A stretch of 64,000 nucleotides of DNA. It comes from Agarophyton chilense (taxonomy: Eukaryota > Rhodophyta > Florideophyceae > Gracilariales > Gracilariaceae). This document shows, one piece after another, positions 11,690-22,747 of the stretch. The position numbers were made by a program, and so were the translations under genes. Position 1 is the stretch's first letter. Every line of letters starts with the position of its first letter. The notes beneath the pieces are model-generated. The model worked only from the letters and a program-made list of their open reading frames with translations. It was not told the origin of the DNA and did not search any database. The stretch covers positions 1,860,001 to 1,924,000 of the forward strand of contig JARGXX010000068.1 of assembly GCA_030374765.1 (NCBI GenBank), given 5' to 3'.

Positions 11690-12435
11690 GCATCCGGGGC
11701 ACATATCCGGTGGCGACCAATAGCCAGAGACCTGGGCTACGGAGGCGTGGGATTCCTGGATGTTTTATGGGAGTTGTAGACTACGTGGGAACGGTGGTCT
11801 CGATGTGTGCGTCGCCATGTTTTCCATAATCTCTCCCAGAGCCCGCAACAGAGTCATTTCCAAATATGACAGAAATTTGCGAAATATTGCGGCCTAACTA
11901 ACAGTTTAAGGACTGTGTACCAAACTCGTCACTACTCTGCATTCTCCACTGTAAGTACGGGTGCAAAAAATGAGGGCTAGGAATCCCAAATCAAGACGGT
12001 AAGTGGGAAAGGAGCACAGCCAGACCATTATTCAACCTTTGAGCATGTGTCTTGCAAAACCGTTTCGCTTTGTTCTCTGTCAACATCTACAGAACAATTT
12101 CTCGCGCTCCAACAAGAATTGAATAAGCTCTCTGAAAAGCACGAGTGAAAGATCCTTGTTCAACGTATGCCGTACAATCCCCTCTGGGGTATGGTACTGT
12201 CTTGTTTCGGGAGCGTGGTGACGCTCAACCTTAGAAGGTAGACGTGATAACCCTCGATAGTAACAGGGCACCTTGAAAACCCGTAGAGGCAAACGGCGGG
12301 GCAACTAGCCTGTACCGTGTAGGTAAACGATGGTAGGCGTCGACGCGCGGTAAGACCTATGTGGTAGTTTAGAAACAATGAACCAAAAGGTATAGTTGTG
12401 ACCCAACTGGTGCCTGTCTTTGTCAGACTAGGGTG
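11690..12435. other. GC-richer stretch left of a solo LTR, unassigned
   Basis: Composition rises relative to the DNA on its left. Open frames on the minus strand (12,486-12,080) have no motif I recognise, and the 12,486-12,160 frame runs across the LTR boundary at 12,441. Possibly a fragment of a further retroelement into which the solo LTR inserted. Confidence 0.3.
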
Positions 12436-13110
12436 GAGGATGTAGTATTCTACTACTTCGGCGTTCCGATGGTTTCTTTGTCGCAAAGTCGCGTTTGGAA
12501 CTCATTACTGAGTGGCCTGGTCAGTGCTAGGATAAGAAGCGACACACCGCGTAGGATGCCAGGAGGCAGGGTACATTGTTGGAACACGTGGTATCACGAG
12601 TGAAGTGGCTTGCAACGGCGCATGTATTGGCGATCCACGTGGCTTGTTTTACTACCCTTTGTAGATGTAAGTCCATTAGGGACCATACCCATACAGTGGT
12701 TTGGCTAAGTGGCTGACCACTTGGTATTATTTATATATTTATTTGGGCACTCACCCTGGTACACAGTATACAGTGTACCAGAGGTGAGCGCCAACTCCAA
12801 GTAAAGGAGACAACATGGGCATCATGACTATTCTGTTCCTCGCTTAGGATTCCTCAACCGGAGATCCGGACGAGCTATAATAGATAGTCAGCCCCCAACC
12901 ACTTCACGAGCCGTCTCGTACCTACGTTCCATCAACGTTTTACAGTTGCACTGTTCACCCTCACTGGCGAGTAGTGGCATTATACCCCACTTCCAGCTCG
13001 CTGGTGTTGTAGCTCTACCACCCCTTTTCCTTCGCCGCAAGCGACCCATCGGCAGTCCGAACGCTGTCGCAGGGGTCTCCTCTCTCCGTTAGAGCGGATA
13101 GTACAGAGGA
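12436..13110 (+). mobile_element. Solo LTR (family B) with 5-bp target duplication GAGGA
   Basis: The LTR proper is 12,441-13,105 (665 bp). It starts TGTAGTATTCTACTA and ends in GTACA, and is bounded by GAGGA at 12,436-12,440 and GAGGA at 13,106-13,110. It matches the second copy at 28,159-28,874 almost throughout, including a TTATTTATATATTTATTTGGG box near 12,727-12,746 that could be the promoter TATA region. No internal retroelement sequence remains, as expected after LTR-LTR recombination. Confidence 0.9.
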
Positions 13111-14718
13111 GGTGCAGTTCCCTATATGCAGTGGAATGCACTCTCCAGATCACCCGGGAGGTGCCAGCAAGGCACGGTCTCTGATCTAGTGTCAGAGACC
13201 TGGCCAGCACTGGCTACAGTGCCAGGTGGCCACTCCACTACGGTACTAGAATAAATATAATTACAATTACGATTACTCAACCAGAAGGTACATGTCAACA
13301 CTACACGTGGCTGACAACACCTAGATGGTAGCTCGCCCGGAGCTGCATGGCCGATGATCCCTCGCGTCCATCACCTACAAGGTCAGTGTAGTATATCGAC
13401 AACCTCAAAGGTCAGACCATCTGCCACTATACGACAACGTATATCAGTGTCATACAATAAAAGGAAGATTCCTATGTCACCGGCTGCTTCTAGGACAACA
13501 GCGTAGCTTTCATTAATGCATTTATTGCTCATTCTTTGGCGCTTATGGATTTTCTCAAATATCGTTGTCTTCGACTGCATTCCACTTTTATTGTTTTACA
13601 ATATTTGTTGTTCGTTCTAAAATCCACCGCTGGTAGGAAGCTGTTCGGCTTTTTTGGGCCTTGAAGACCTAGTTATTAAAGCCCAATCGCCTACACTAAT
13701 GCGTTGTGCTACACTCAGAAATCTTGTTCCGAATTCTGCTCTTTGTTTTACTGAAAAAACGTTGTTACCAAATACTTAAAGCAATAAGAATGCACTAGGA
13801 TTGTCTAAGAAGTTGAATTCTGTGTAAATGAAACTGAGCAACTTCATGCCCCTTCCCTGATCACCAATAGTGCGATGCTGCGATATATCATATTTCGTTT
13901 CTACAACGATCGTCGATCTCTCGAAAAATGAAACTTCAATGCTTTCAGTTAATTGATTTCCTTCGATTCAAGTATCATTGAAAGCATTTCAAACAAAATT
14001 AGAGTTTAAGAACAACTAAAGTTATATACGCGAGAAAGGTTGAGCTCTACTATTTTCCATATCTACTTAGAAGATAGCATTACAGTTCCGATCCAAAAAC
14101 GTTTCGCTTTCGTTGACAGTTGCTCAAAACTTTTATTTCTGGAAATCTCCGCTTGACGTTGTTATGGTCCTTGTTAATATGTGTTCATTTTGGTAATGAT
14201 TTCATAATCTTTTCCGGTTTGTAGGAACTACGTTCTAACGTCAGTTTTGTACAAATTCCAGCCATACAAGGACACTATGGATTCTAGAATTATGAGGCCT
14301 GTGGGTGGGCAGATTGCACAGATTTTCTGTTCAGCTCCTTTTTAGGGCATCTACATTGCCATGAGGCGCAATTCGTGCCTCTGGCTTGAGTGTGATCATC
14401 ATCTTTGTGCTTTTTCTTATCAGACGTGCGGCTGCTTATGATGTTAGAGGTGTACAATACGAAGGGTCGCCATACTGGCCGTGCAGTCTTTATAAAGCTT
14501 CATTCTTTTCTTACATATGCACTGTAAATCGGATATTTCTCAAAACCTTGTGAATGGTGAATTAGAAATGGTTTGTTACCGAATAGTTTCAGCATTTGAT
14601 GCAGTACCTCGAGAGCTTGCATTTGAATGATCAATGAACGTTTTCCTGGAGTTTGCAGATAGATTATCATTTACGGTCTCTATTTTAGTGTTGTTCTGTG
14701 TCTCCTTCGTCATTCATA
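13111..14718. other. Stretch without a recognisable gene
   Basis: The first ~280 bp stay GC-rich and contain several small palindromes (for example around 13,180-13,230); the rest is AT-rich. No coding motif was found on either strand. The GC-rich part may continue the element seen at 11,690-12,435, interrupted by the solo LTR. Confidence 0.4.
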
Positions 14719-15108
14719 TTAATCATGTGCAGCCTTCATCATATTAGAGGTTGACATGAACGTTTTAAGCTTTTGATTAGACGATCTTGAGATAATAAGT
14801 ATCATTTGTAGGCCATTAAACTTTACTTTTTCTCCGATCCTTTCTGTATTTCCGCCTTCGTCATCATGGTCGAAGTCTGCATTATTTTGTACTTGCTGCA
14901 TCATAGTGGTCTGGGTTTTTTTCGAGCATATAAATTGCATCTTGTCGATATCATAGATATTAGATATTACATCTAGGCCGTCTTTCACAAACTTCGAGGA
15001 GCGGTTGTCGTACAATGTCATTTTGCTGTCTTCAAAAGCAGCTGACATCCCTCTCCCATGTTCTCCTGTTATTGTTTCAATGCTACTGTCATTATTAACA
15101 GCCGCCAT
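14719..15108 (-). CDS. Hypothetical ORF, 129 aa, possibly transposon debris
   Basis: An ATG-initiated frame with mixed polar composition, including a DFDHDDEGGN acidic patch. I recognise no domain, signal peptide or membrane segment. Minus-strand frames just upstream (15,110-15,340) also read as plausible protein (for example KLKDIIPTRKESIVRRKL) but in another phase and with stops, so the whole may be one decayed coding region. A chance ORF cannot be excluded. Confidence 0.25.
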   Translation of the reverse strand: MAAVNNDSSIETITGEHGRGMSAAFEDSKMTLYDNRSSKFVKDGLDVISNIYDIDKMQFICSKKTQTTMMQQVQNNADFDHDDEGGNTERIGEKVKFNGLQMILIISRSSNQKLKTFMSTSNMMKAAHD

Positions 15109-15339
15109 AATCTTTGGTTGAGACCACTAAACGCTTTTCTCTTTGTCGTTCTTATCAAAGAATTCAACTCTGTCACCGACAAGTAGCGTACCTCTTGGAT
15201 GAACTTGAAATTGAGAATGCAGTGCAGTTTGCGCCTTACAATAGATTCTTTTCGGGTTGGAATGATATCTTTGAGTTTTGCCTTTCGCTACTGTTTGCAT
15301 ATGATGGGTTTGATGAACCCTTGTACCCGTTTGAATAAA

Positions 15340-16326
15340 CAGAGGCTGTCATTTTTATAAAAATTATTGGATTCGGTCACAACGCGGTACGCGCCAACAA
15401 CTCTGAGGTATTTCACGAGAGATTATAATTTTCTCGAAAACAGATGAATGTCTACAGAAAACACCGCAGGTAGCGGGCGTTGAAAAGCGATCGATTTTTT
15501 TAAAAAGACCGAAGAAAGGATGTGAAAGGAAATGTTCAGAAGACCCTAACAAGAAGTAAGATTTCTGTAGGTACTAGGTTGTTTTCTATATACGAAGGTC
15601 TGAAGGACAAAAGATATGAGATCGAAATTATTTTTGTAACAAAAAACCAACATAACTGTAAAAAAAGAAACAAAACAAACCATGAAGAAGGCGGTGAACA
15701 AGGCGAAATGAAAAATCTTCTCTGAAAAAGAGCTACAGCTCAAAATGCGAATAGCAAAGAGACTATAGATGCTCCTTTGTCGATGGCGACTTACAGAATT
15801 CCGTGCTAACACCAAGATGGTGGTGAGTTGGTTGTCGATTGTTGGTTGCCTCTGCCTTTCTCACCCGGAACCAAGCGTTAGGAGGCAAAGGAGTTACTGT
15901 ACTGTAATGTCTACACTGTGGTGTGCCACAAAGTAATTATTCTAGTTTAGAAAAATTAGTTATTTGGTGGTCACACCGTGCGGGTGTACAGTTGTGAAAC
16001 TGTGAAACTTACGATATTGCAGAGCACGTAAAGCTCTATGAATTCGAGTGATTTGGTTACAAATCACATAGCTTTTGCATAATACAAGTTGAACCAGGGC
16101 TTGCGCGCCCAATGGCAATTGTCAGCACGAACGACGCTAGAGAGCGCCCACGCGAACGGACACAAGCAGAGAGCTACAACGGCCTAGCTTTAGGCCGAGT
16201 AAACGAGATGGCGTCGGTCAAGCAGCGACGAGCCCAGCGTTGTGCTGAACCTATCCCGTGAACCTACGACTTTGTGGACGCAGCCCTACGTCATGAATCA
16301 GAACAGCGACCATCATGTGACAACAG
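15340..16326. other. Stretch without a recognisable gene, left of the Tc1 element
   Basis: Only short frames occur. An AT-rich part (15,350-15,800) is followed by a more GC-balanced part (16,080-16,320) lying directly against the TA target site of the Tc1 element. The latter may belong to the retroelement relic on the far side of the insertion, but no retroviral motif is readable. Confidence 0.35.
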
Positions 16327-17866
16327 TACAGTGCGCGAAATCTGGATAAACCCACCACCCTATTCCTCCTTACTGCCATCCACAGTCGGCAACTGGGACT
16401 TTTACCGTAGTCAGTACTTAGAAAACCAATAAAAATCTTGTTTCAATGCTTTGCAGAACCATACCTAGCCCACAGTTTTCTGAACATTACAATATCCTGA
16501 ACAAGATAGCGAAATCTAAATAAAGGCCAAGACAAAGAAACACATTTATTTCATTCAATACTTAGCCATTTCACCCTTTTTATCTACCACTTGAATACAG
16601 CGCTCCTGTATAGAGTTGTTAAGTGATTTAATAAACTCTTCGCTCAAATTATTCCAACAATCAGTCACAAATTCCAAAAGCGTTCCAACATCTTGGAATT
16701 GGCACTGATTGTAGTTATAACGGCGTGCTCGAACCCCCCAAATGTTTTCCATAATGTTTAAGTCAGGTGACTTGGCTGGCTACTGTAAAAAATTAACATT
16801 ATGATCAGCCAACCACTTTGTAGTATACATTTAACGGTGTATAGAAGCCCCGTCTTGCTGAAAATTAAATCTTTCTCCGATTGTTTCGGCCGCAAATGGA
16901 AGCAATTCTTTCTGTAACACCTTGCAGTACTTCACGGAATCCATTTTACCGACGCAAAAAAATAGATTACTTAAACCATAGTAGGAATAAGCACTCCAAA
17001 GCATCATAGAATCCACTCCATTTTGTCGCTTTGAAAGAATAATCTCTTTCTTCCTTTCATCATTCTAATGATTAGCAAATCCATCTGGTCCACCTAAATT
17101 AAATTTTTTCTCATCGTAAAAAATGGTATTCTTCCATTTCGTCATAGAAAAAGTTATCTTCTCTCGAGCCCAAATAAACCTTTTCTTTTTATGTATTTTC
17201 ATCATCATTGGTACTTTATTCATCTTCTTATAGATTCAATGCGGATCATTATGTAACACTTGTTGTATGCGCCTGGCAGAAACCGAGAGAGAAAGATCTT
17301 TACGGAGTTCTCTCGCGGAGCTAGATGAGTTTGATGCTGAGTGAGGAAGAGTTTTATTAGCTGTCGAAGTCATTTGTTGTTGTTAGAGCCTTTATAACGT
17401 TTTTTGTAGTTATTGGAATCTCTGAGGAAGTTTTGGACCACAATGCGAGAGCGTCCAATGGTTTGAGAAATATCTCTTTGAAAACAGCAATGAAATGAAG
17501 CTGCAAGTATCATACCTTTTTCTTTATCCGTTAAAGATTTTCCACGGCCCATTTTTATGTTCTTGGACTTTGAAGATGTAGGAAGTGTTGAAGAGAATGT
17601 TGTTAGAGCTTTTGTTTTATTCAAAATGCGCGCGCATTTTTTCAAAGGAAAAAATACTGTAGTAGACCTCATTTAGATTTCGGGGGTGTTTATTGTACAT
17701 AGTGTTATTGACAGTGTAGATAAGTAGAAAAGTTTTATTAATGGCGTCTTAAGTGTTTCATTTATTCTTTTTAAGCGTTACTAGAGAGAAGGTTGAGAGA
17801 AACATGAGAGAAATGGAGTGCATCAACAAAAAGGGGGGTGGCTTTAATTGGATTTCGCGCACTGTA
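16327..17866 (-). mobile_element. Tc1-like DNA transposon with TIRs and TA duplication
   Basis: The element is 16,329-17,864 (1,536 bp). Both ends carry the inverted repeat CAGTGCGCGAAATC (left outward end at 16,329, right end at 17,864), with a further CCACC match inside the ends, and each end is flanked by TA (16,327-16,328 and 17,865-17,866). The transposase gene lies on the minus strand. Intact ends and few coding lesions suggest a comparatively young insertion. Confidence 0.92.
16555..17552 (-). pseudogene. Tc1/mariner-superfamily transposase, broken
   Basis: The frame starts at MGRGKSLTDKEKG (17,552) with a helix-turn-helix (DISQTIGRSRIVVQNFLRD). The catalytic acids are visible: IFYDEKKFNLGGPDGF (first D), NFQQDGASIHR (second D) and PAKSPDLNIMENIWG (E), with 34 residues between the second D and the E, i.e. 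a DD34E Tc1-type triad. Internal stops after DGASIHR, before PAKSPDL and near 17,065, plus a change of frame after the N-terminal ~60 codons, inactivate it. It ends EMAKY-stop at 16,555. Typical family length is about 340 residues, which fits. Confidence 0.9.
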
Positions 17867-17959
17867 CAGTGCTATTAAATTCATCATAATCTTTCCCTGG
17901 AGTATTCTTCTCATATCATCTCGTTCCCGAGTACAGTACCAAGAATAGCTTATGAGTGC

Positions 17960-19770
17960 CGTATACCGACTTCGACACTTTTCAATCATTCGATTCCATA
18001 TGCATCCCGAATGCTACAAACTCGGTTGAATGTCGTCTCTACTGCCGTTTTCAAGCGAAGGAAGATGCTTCGTATAATATTGTGCTTAGATTCTATGGCA
18101 TTTTTTGCATGGCGCTGGGGTACGGCTTGTTGCAGAGGAATGCTAACGGAGTCACAGTAGTCCTTGAATGACCCTAGCATGAATGCAGTATCTCTTCTGA
18201 TGACATCTGGATGCCAGAATTGTAACAACCAACTAGCCACGAACACCGTCAGGGCGTCATTGACCTTGGTAGATGGCACGACAGCTGCGGCTAATAATCT
18301 AATCTCTAGATCCATACTTTGCATTAGACACAGGCTGTCGGGGAATAAGTGATAAACCCAGACCACGTCGTTGAATTCTTTTGATAGGCTGCTCTTTGAC
18401 ACTTTGCGCGTTGGAGGCAAGACAGCTGTGAAACGCCATACCGTGCAGCTTGCGATGGAATCAGCGACATACTTGGCAACTGCCTCGTTCCATAGACCAT
18501 TACGCTGAAGGAGCGTCTTGAAGTCGGAAAACCCGGCGTTTCCACACACGTGCTTCTAGAATATATCGAAGATCGCCTTCACGTCAGACAATGGCGATTT
18601 ACCAAAGGTTACAAAGCCAAGAGGCAGTGTAGTGTCGACCTGATCAACTTAGTTGATGTCGTGAATCTGTCAGCTGATATGTAGATGTGGAACCCGATGT
18701 CGACTAACGAGATGTATTCTTATTGTTCGTTGAAGTCAACACAGAGCATATTCTCTCCGCAGTGAACTATGTTGGACTTCCGTGTAATATTGCGACCAAT
18801 CAACCACTGTGAGGAGCCTTTGAGAACTAAGTGGGTGATGCGGATAGTCGATCTATATTAGGAAGTAAGTACGACCGAGCCAAGGATGCCGCTTGCAGAA
18901 CTTACGTGCTGCCTCGTGCCATATTTCTATTCCGTATGGCCGTTGAGGGCTGTGAAGGTCTTTTCCAGATTGTCCGGTGCCGAAATGCAGACCTCATCTG
19001 CGAGGAGCCGTAACTAAACTTCTAACTTCTCCCAGTGCAGAGTAGGGTCCGCCCTCATCCACAAGGGAACCAAGACGATATGGGATGGTGCTCATCGTGA
19101 TAGAGATAGAAGAGCCTTGAAGCGTTTCCGAGATGAACGAGACGGTCTTTTTCGTCATTGCTTTCTTTGCCGCCGTAGTAATAGCTCGTGCGATCAGACA
19201 ATGCGTTGGGAGAATGGAGACACTTAACGTTTGCAAGGTTAGATCGGTCAAAGTTATGATTGTGGCGCTAATGCCCAAACTTACCGCAAATGTCACATAG
19301 ATATTCCATTGTCAGACTGCTGCATTGGGAAGAGCACCATTACGCGGCGCATGATTGTTGCCACGTTAGAATAGATGTCCGACGCTGACATTGAGGGCGT
19401 AGAATTGCTGCGATGCTAGATTTGGAGCACGGTAAACGTCGTCACATTGCAAAAACACTGACGCAATAATTACGTACTTGACTGCGTTTAGATAGTCTGT
19501 GGTTTATGCTTGTGCAATCAACGTACTGTTTCCAGCCGCCGCCATAAGCACCAGAACGCTTTCCATTCTCTAGTCACGATTTAGGCAATAAAAAGATTGC
19601 TGTGAGAGCTTCTTTTAGCTTGGCTGCTATTGATTGGGCATTAAATTCAGATGCCTGTGCGTGGGATCCGACTTAAAAATTTTGGACGATTCACCAGATG
19701 TACGCTGAACTTGCGGCAGCTCTATGAAATGAGCGTGCACCTCACTACAGAGAGAGTTTCACGCTCATAG
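17960..19770 (-). pseudogene. LTR-retrotransposon Gag-protease-integrase relic
   Basis: Read from 19,770 downward: a gag-like segment (MAAAGNSTLIAQA), a zinc-knuckle-like CDICGKFGH.RHNH near 19,290, a protease-like segment with LVDEGGPYSALGEV near 19,050, WLIGRNITRKSNIVHC near 18,790, and an integrase (18,549-17,986) with HVCGNAGFSDFKTLLQRN, a C..C pair, FWHPDVIRRDTAF and KNAIESKHNIIRSIFLRLK. In the integrase the final E is in IESKH. Protease directly followed by integrase is the Ty1/copia order; no RT was found downstream, where the Tc1 element now sits. Several stops and frameshifts are present. Confidence 0.7.
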
Positions 19771-20369
19771 ATTGCCTGGAAAATCGATTTCGCACCAGTG
19801 TCTGACATTATGTTAGTATCTGATATGTTGCGGAGCAAAATTCTTTGGCTCTGTCATGTAGTTGACACTTAAGCATTATCACTGGAAGTAAGACTGCTAT
19901 TTTGTCTCTGTTTGAGTCGGAAAGTTGGGCCTTTTCTACGTATTGAACTAGATCTGGGTGAGGTGCTTGGTTTGAGTCATCTAGTAGTGCAAAGTAGGTT
20001 AGCTGCGGTTTTCAGATGACTCCTTGCACTTCTCAGTCCGTCTGTTTATGCATGCTACAGTAGATGAAAGGTAATACAGTGTATTTAAATGGCTGAAAAG
20101 TAAAGGTGTCTCTCGTGCACATCACTAGACATCAATAAGGTGAACCCACCACCGCGTCCTGCAATGAAATGCGGTTGTGTGCATGTCAGACAGGCGACAC
20201 TAGCTCTCTAGCGGGGACAACCAACTGTCCTAACCTTGTTGCTACCGGTATCTTGCCCGGGCTTGAGCCAATATGTTTGCCCCGCCGCCTTAAATTATGA
20301 CCTACAGTACTAGTGATACTGCGCTGGAACGTCTTTTGAACAATTTCCTTCCCCAGCAGGTCAGTTATT
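19771..20369. other. Stretch without a recognisable gene
   Basis: No motif was found on either strand. It lies between the start of the gag relic and a Harbinger fragment, so it may hold the untranslated leader or LTR of the retroelement, but no LTR end could be identified. Confidence 0.35.
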
Positions 20370-20692
20370 TTCACGGCCCATGATTGCTGGAAATCTTTGG
20401 GGAAGGAAAGGGGTTGGTGAGGTTGAGTGGAAGATGCAAGCATGTTTGTGTTTGGAAATGGGCAGTTGGTGCCAAGTCTTTCCGTCACTGTCCAATCACG
20501 AGAGCCATACTGGCGTCTCTATTCGTTCCATTAGATTCACTTGAGCCTCTATTCGGGGGTCCGATAGAGAAAATCTGAAATGAAAAAGAGAGGGAAATGG
20601 AAACAATAGAATTCATTTTCAGCGGTGAGTTGCATTTTTCGCCCCACTGCAAAGAAGTGCCGGACAGATTTACTGCGGTAGAGATGCTCTAA
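20370..20692 (+). mobile_element. PIF/Harbinger derivative fragment (right end)
   Basis: About 320 bp align by eye with the right part of the complete element at 43,112-43,942. It ends in the same terminal repeat TAGAGATGCTC (20,679-20,689) followed by TAA (20,690-20,692). The matching left terminal repeat was not found, so this copy is truncated. It ends about 145 bp before the start codon of the MFS gene and could contribute to its promoter region. Confidence 0.75.
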
Positions 20693-20836
20693 GGTAGAAA
20701 GATTCTACTCTTTGTAATTTGGTGATATCGCAAGCTCAGCTGTTGCTCATCATCTCACGCACGGCATAGTACGCGCAGCCATCACATAAGAGCGGCACTG
20801 CTCGCGCTCGGAACCACGTGGTTTGCGGACGTTTCC

Positions 20837-22747
20837 ATGACAGGGTCTACCTCTCCTCCGTCAAGCGCCTACGCACCGCTTGACGAAGCCTTCGCCGCCT
20901 CAAATATCGAACAAGCCGCTGGTGGCTGCTACTCCGTCGACGATGCAGTGGAGGCCACGGGCATGGGTCGCTTCCAGTACCTGCTCATTGCGTTGACTGG
21001 ACTATGCTGGACCGCCGAGTCGATGGAGATGCTGTTGCTTTCCTTCATCAAACAGCCAGTACAGTGCGATTGGGGCATTTCGGATGCGCGGGCCGCGCTT
21101 ATCACCACCGCTGTCGGTGTTGGCATGCTTGCTGGTGCTTCCTTCTGGGGATTGATAGGCGACAAATTTGGCAGACGCGCTGGCTTTATTCTATCTACGG
21201 CTGTTACTTTCTTCATGGGCATCGCGTCGTCCCTTTCGCCAAACTACGTTGCCATTCTACTTACACGCGGCGCCGTCGGTTTCGGCATCGGTGGCGTGCC
21301 TGTATCTTACTCGTTGCTGATGGAGTTCTTGCCAAAATCGCAGCGGGGGTCGTGGGGTATGGTCATATCAATCTTCTGGTCGCTTGGCGCTGTGTTTGAG
21401 GCCGCTGTGGCCATGCTTTTGCTACCCGAATGGGGCTGGCGTTGGCTCATCGCCGTTTCGTCCTTTCCCCTCTTCCTTGTCTTGGTACTGGCGTGTGCGA
21501 TCCATGAATCGCCGAGGTGGCTCGTGGCCCGCGGCAAGTTGGACCGTGCCGCGTTTGTTCTTTCTCGCGTAGCAGCGTACAATGGGCGCGCGTTACCGAA
21601 CGGGCAGCTTGTTGCGGCCGGCGACGCGACCCAACCTGCGAAAGGCGGCGCGTTGCAATTGGTGCGGTCTGGCGTGCGTTCGTTCACCTTCAAGGTGTTT
21701 GTGATGTGGTTTGTTGCAGCGTTTACGTACTATGGCCTTATCATGTTGCAACCAGAACTCATTGCCGCGGAGAACGCGGGACGGCGGTGCACGTACGTGA
21801 GTACGGAGTGCGGAAACATACCCGATCAGACTGCCTGCGAGAAGGATAAGCTCTGCCTGTGGGGAAAGGACACAAATGGAACGGGGTTCTGTGAGGCTGC
21901 TTTGACGGATGAAGAGAAAGCCAGAAGCGCGGAACGAGCTTTAATAACTCTCATTCCGTATGTGCGAGCAAAAGGGAAAGGAGAGTCGAAAGCGGCTCAA
22001 GCCGAAGCGAAGGGGGGAGAGCCGAAGCTTACATCGGGCGAAAAAAGTAAGCGGCAAGTTCAGGAAGAGGCATGTGCTAACAAGCTGACACGGAAAGACT
22101 TCATGTCCACTCTGTGGGCTTCGGTTGGAGAAGTACCGGGGGTGCTGATCGCGTTCGCGGTGTTGAATCAGATCGGAAGGCGTCCCGTCATCGGATACTC
22201 GTTCGGCATAACCGGTATTACGTTTCCAATCCTTCTACTTTGCATCGGGCGGCTCGGGGAAACCAGCTTATTCTTCATGGCGCGAGGTGCCAGCAGCGCC
22301 GCATTTCAGGCCACATACCTGTACACAAATGAGGTATACCCCGCGCGCGTGCGCACTACGGCTATGGGCTTTTGCTCGTCCATGGCGCGCGCGGGTCTCA
22401 TATTAACGCCAATCCTCGCGCAATTTGTGGCGAATGTGAGCCTTTTGGCGACAATGTGGACTTACTTCTGCGTGTCGATTGCAGCTGTCGTGGCGGCCGT
22501 CTTGACGCCCATCGAGACGACCGGATGGAGGCTGCTTGAGAGCATGGAAGAGCTGGTGGCCGTATTGAGGGGCGATTTGTGCATTGGAGACGGAGACGAA
22601 AACATCGATCTGCCTGAAAAGGAAATGTCGCTTACTCCTTGGCGGTGGCTCCGATGGCCTGCGCGTATCGATGCGCATTCTACCAGAAACGCCCCAAATG
22701 GCGCTGGCACGCAGTACTCCGACGAGGACGGAGACGTGTATGAGTAA
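20837..22747 (+). CDS. SVOP-like major facilitator superfamily transporter
   Basis: 636 residues, intronless, start ATG at 20,837. MFS fold with about 12 hydrophobic segments; GDKFGRRAGF between segments 2 and 3 is the G-X3-D-R/K-X-G-R-[KR] loop signature, and ESPRWLVARGKLDRA after the sixth segment is typical of sugar-porter/SVOP transporters. The N-terminal FQYLLIALTGLCWTAESMEM and the C-terminal NEVYPARVRTTAMGFCSSMAR match the synaptic-vesicle-2-related (SVOP) group, which in algae and plants are organic-ion or metabolite carriers. Unusual is a cysteine-rich loop (RRCTYVSTECGNIPDQTACE onward, about residues 315-350) after segment 7, probably luminal or extracellular and disulphide-bonded, followed by a charged Lys/Glu-rich linker. 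The substrate is not predictable. It is the only host gene in the first 36 kb. Confidence 0.92.
   Translation: MTGSTSPPSSAYAPLDEAFAASNIEQAAGGCYSVDDAVEATGMGRFQYLLIALTGLCWTAESMEMLLLSFIKQPVQCDWGISDARAALITTAVGVGMLAGASFWGLIGDKFGRRAGFILSTAVTFFMGIASSLSPNYVAILLTRGAVGFGIGGVPVSYSLLMEFLPKSQRGSWGMVISIFWSLGAVFEAAVAMLLLPEWGWRWLIAVSSFPLFLVLVLACAIHESPRWLVARGKLDRAAFVLSRVAAYNGRALPNGQLVAAGDATQPAKGGALQLVRSGVRSFTFKVFVMWFVAAFTYYGLIMLQPELIAAENAGRRCTYVSTECGNIPDQTACEKDKLCLWGKDTNGTGFCEAALTDEEKARSAERALITLIPYVRAKGKGESKAAQAEAKGGEPKLTSGEKSKRQVQEEACANKLTRKDFMSTLWASVGEVPGVLIAFAVLNQIGRRPVIGYSFGITGITFPILLLCIGRLGETSLFFMARGASSAAFQATYLYTNEVYPARVRTTAMGFCSSMARAGLILTPILAQFVANVSLLATMWTYFCVSIAAVVAAVLTPIETTGWRLLESMEELVAVLRGDLCIGDGDENIDLPEKEMSLTPWRWLRWPARIDAHSTRNAPNGAGTQYSDEDGDVYE

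Noticed and set aside
21307-21693. Open frames antisense to the MFS gene (also 22,403-22,846 -)
   Set aside because: They lie within or across the end of a well-supported transporter gene and show no motif; GC-rich codons on the coding strand explain them.
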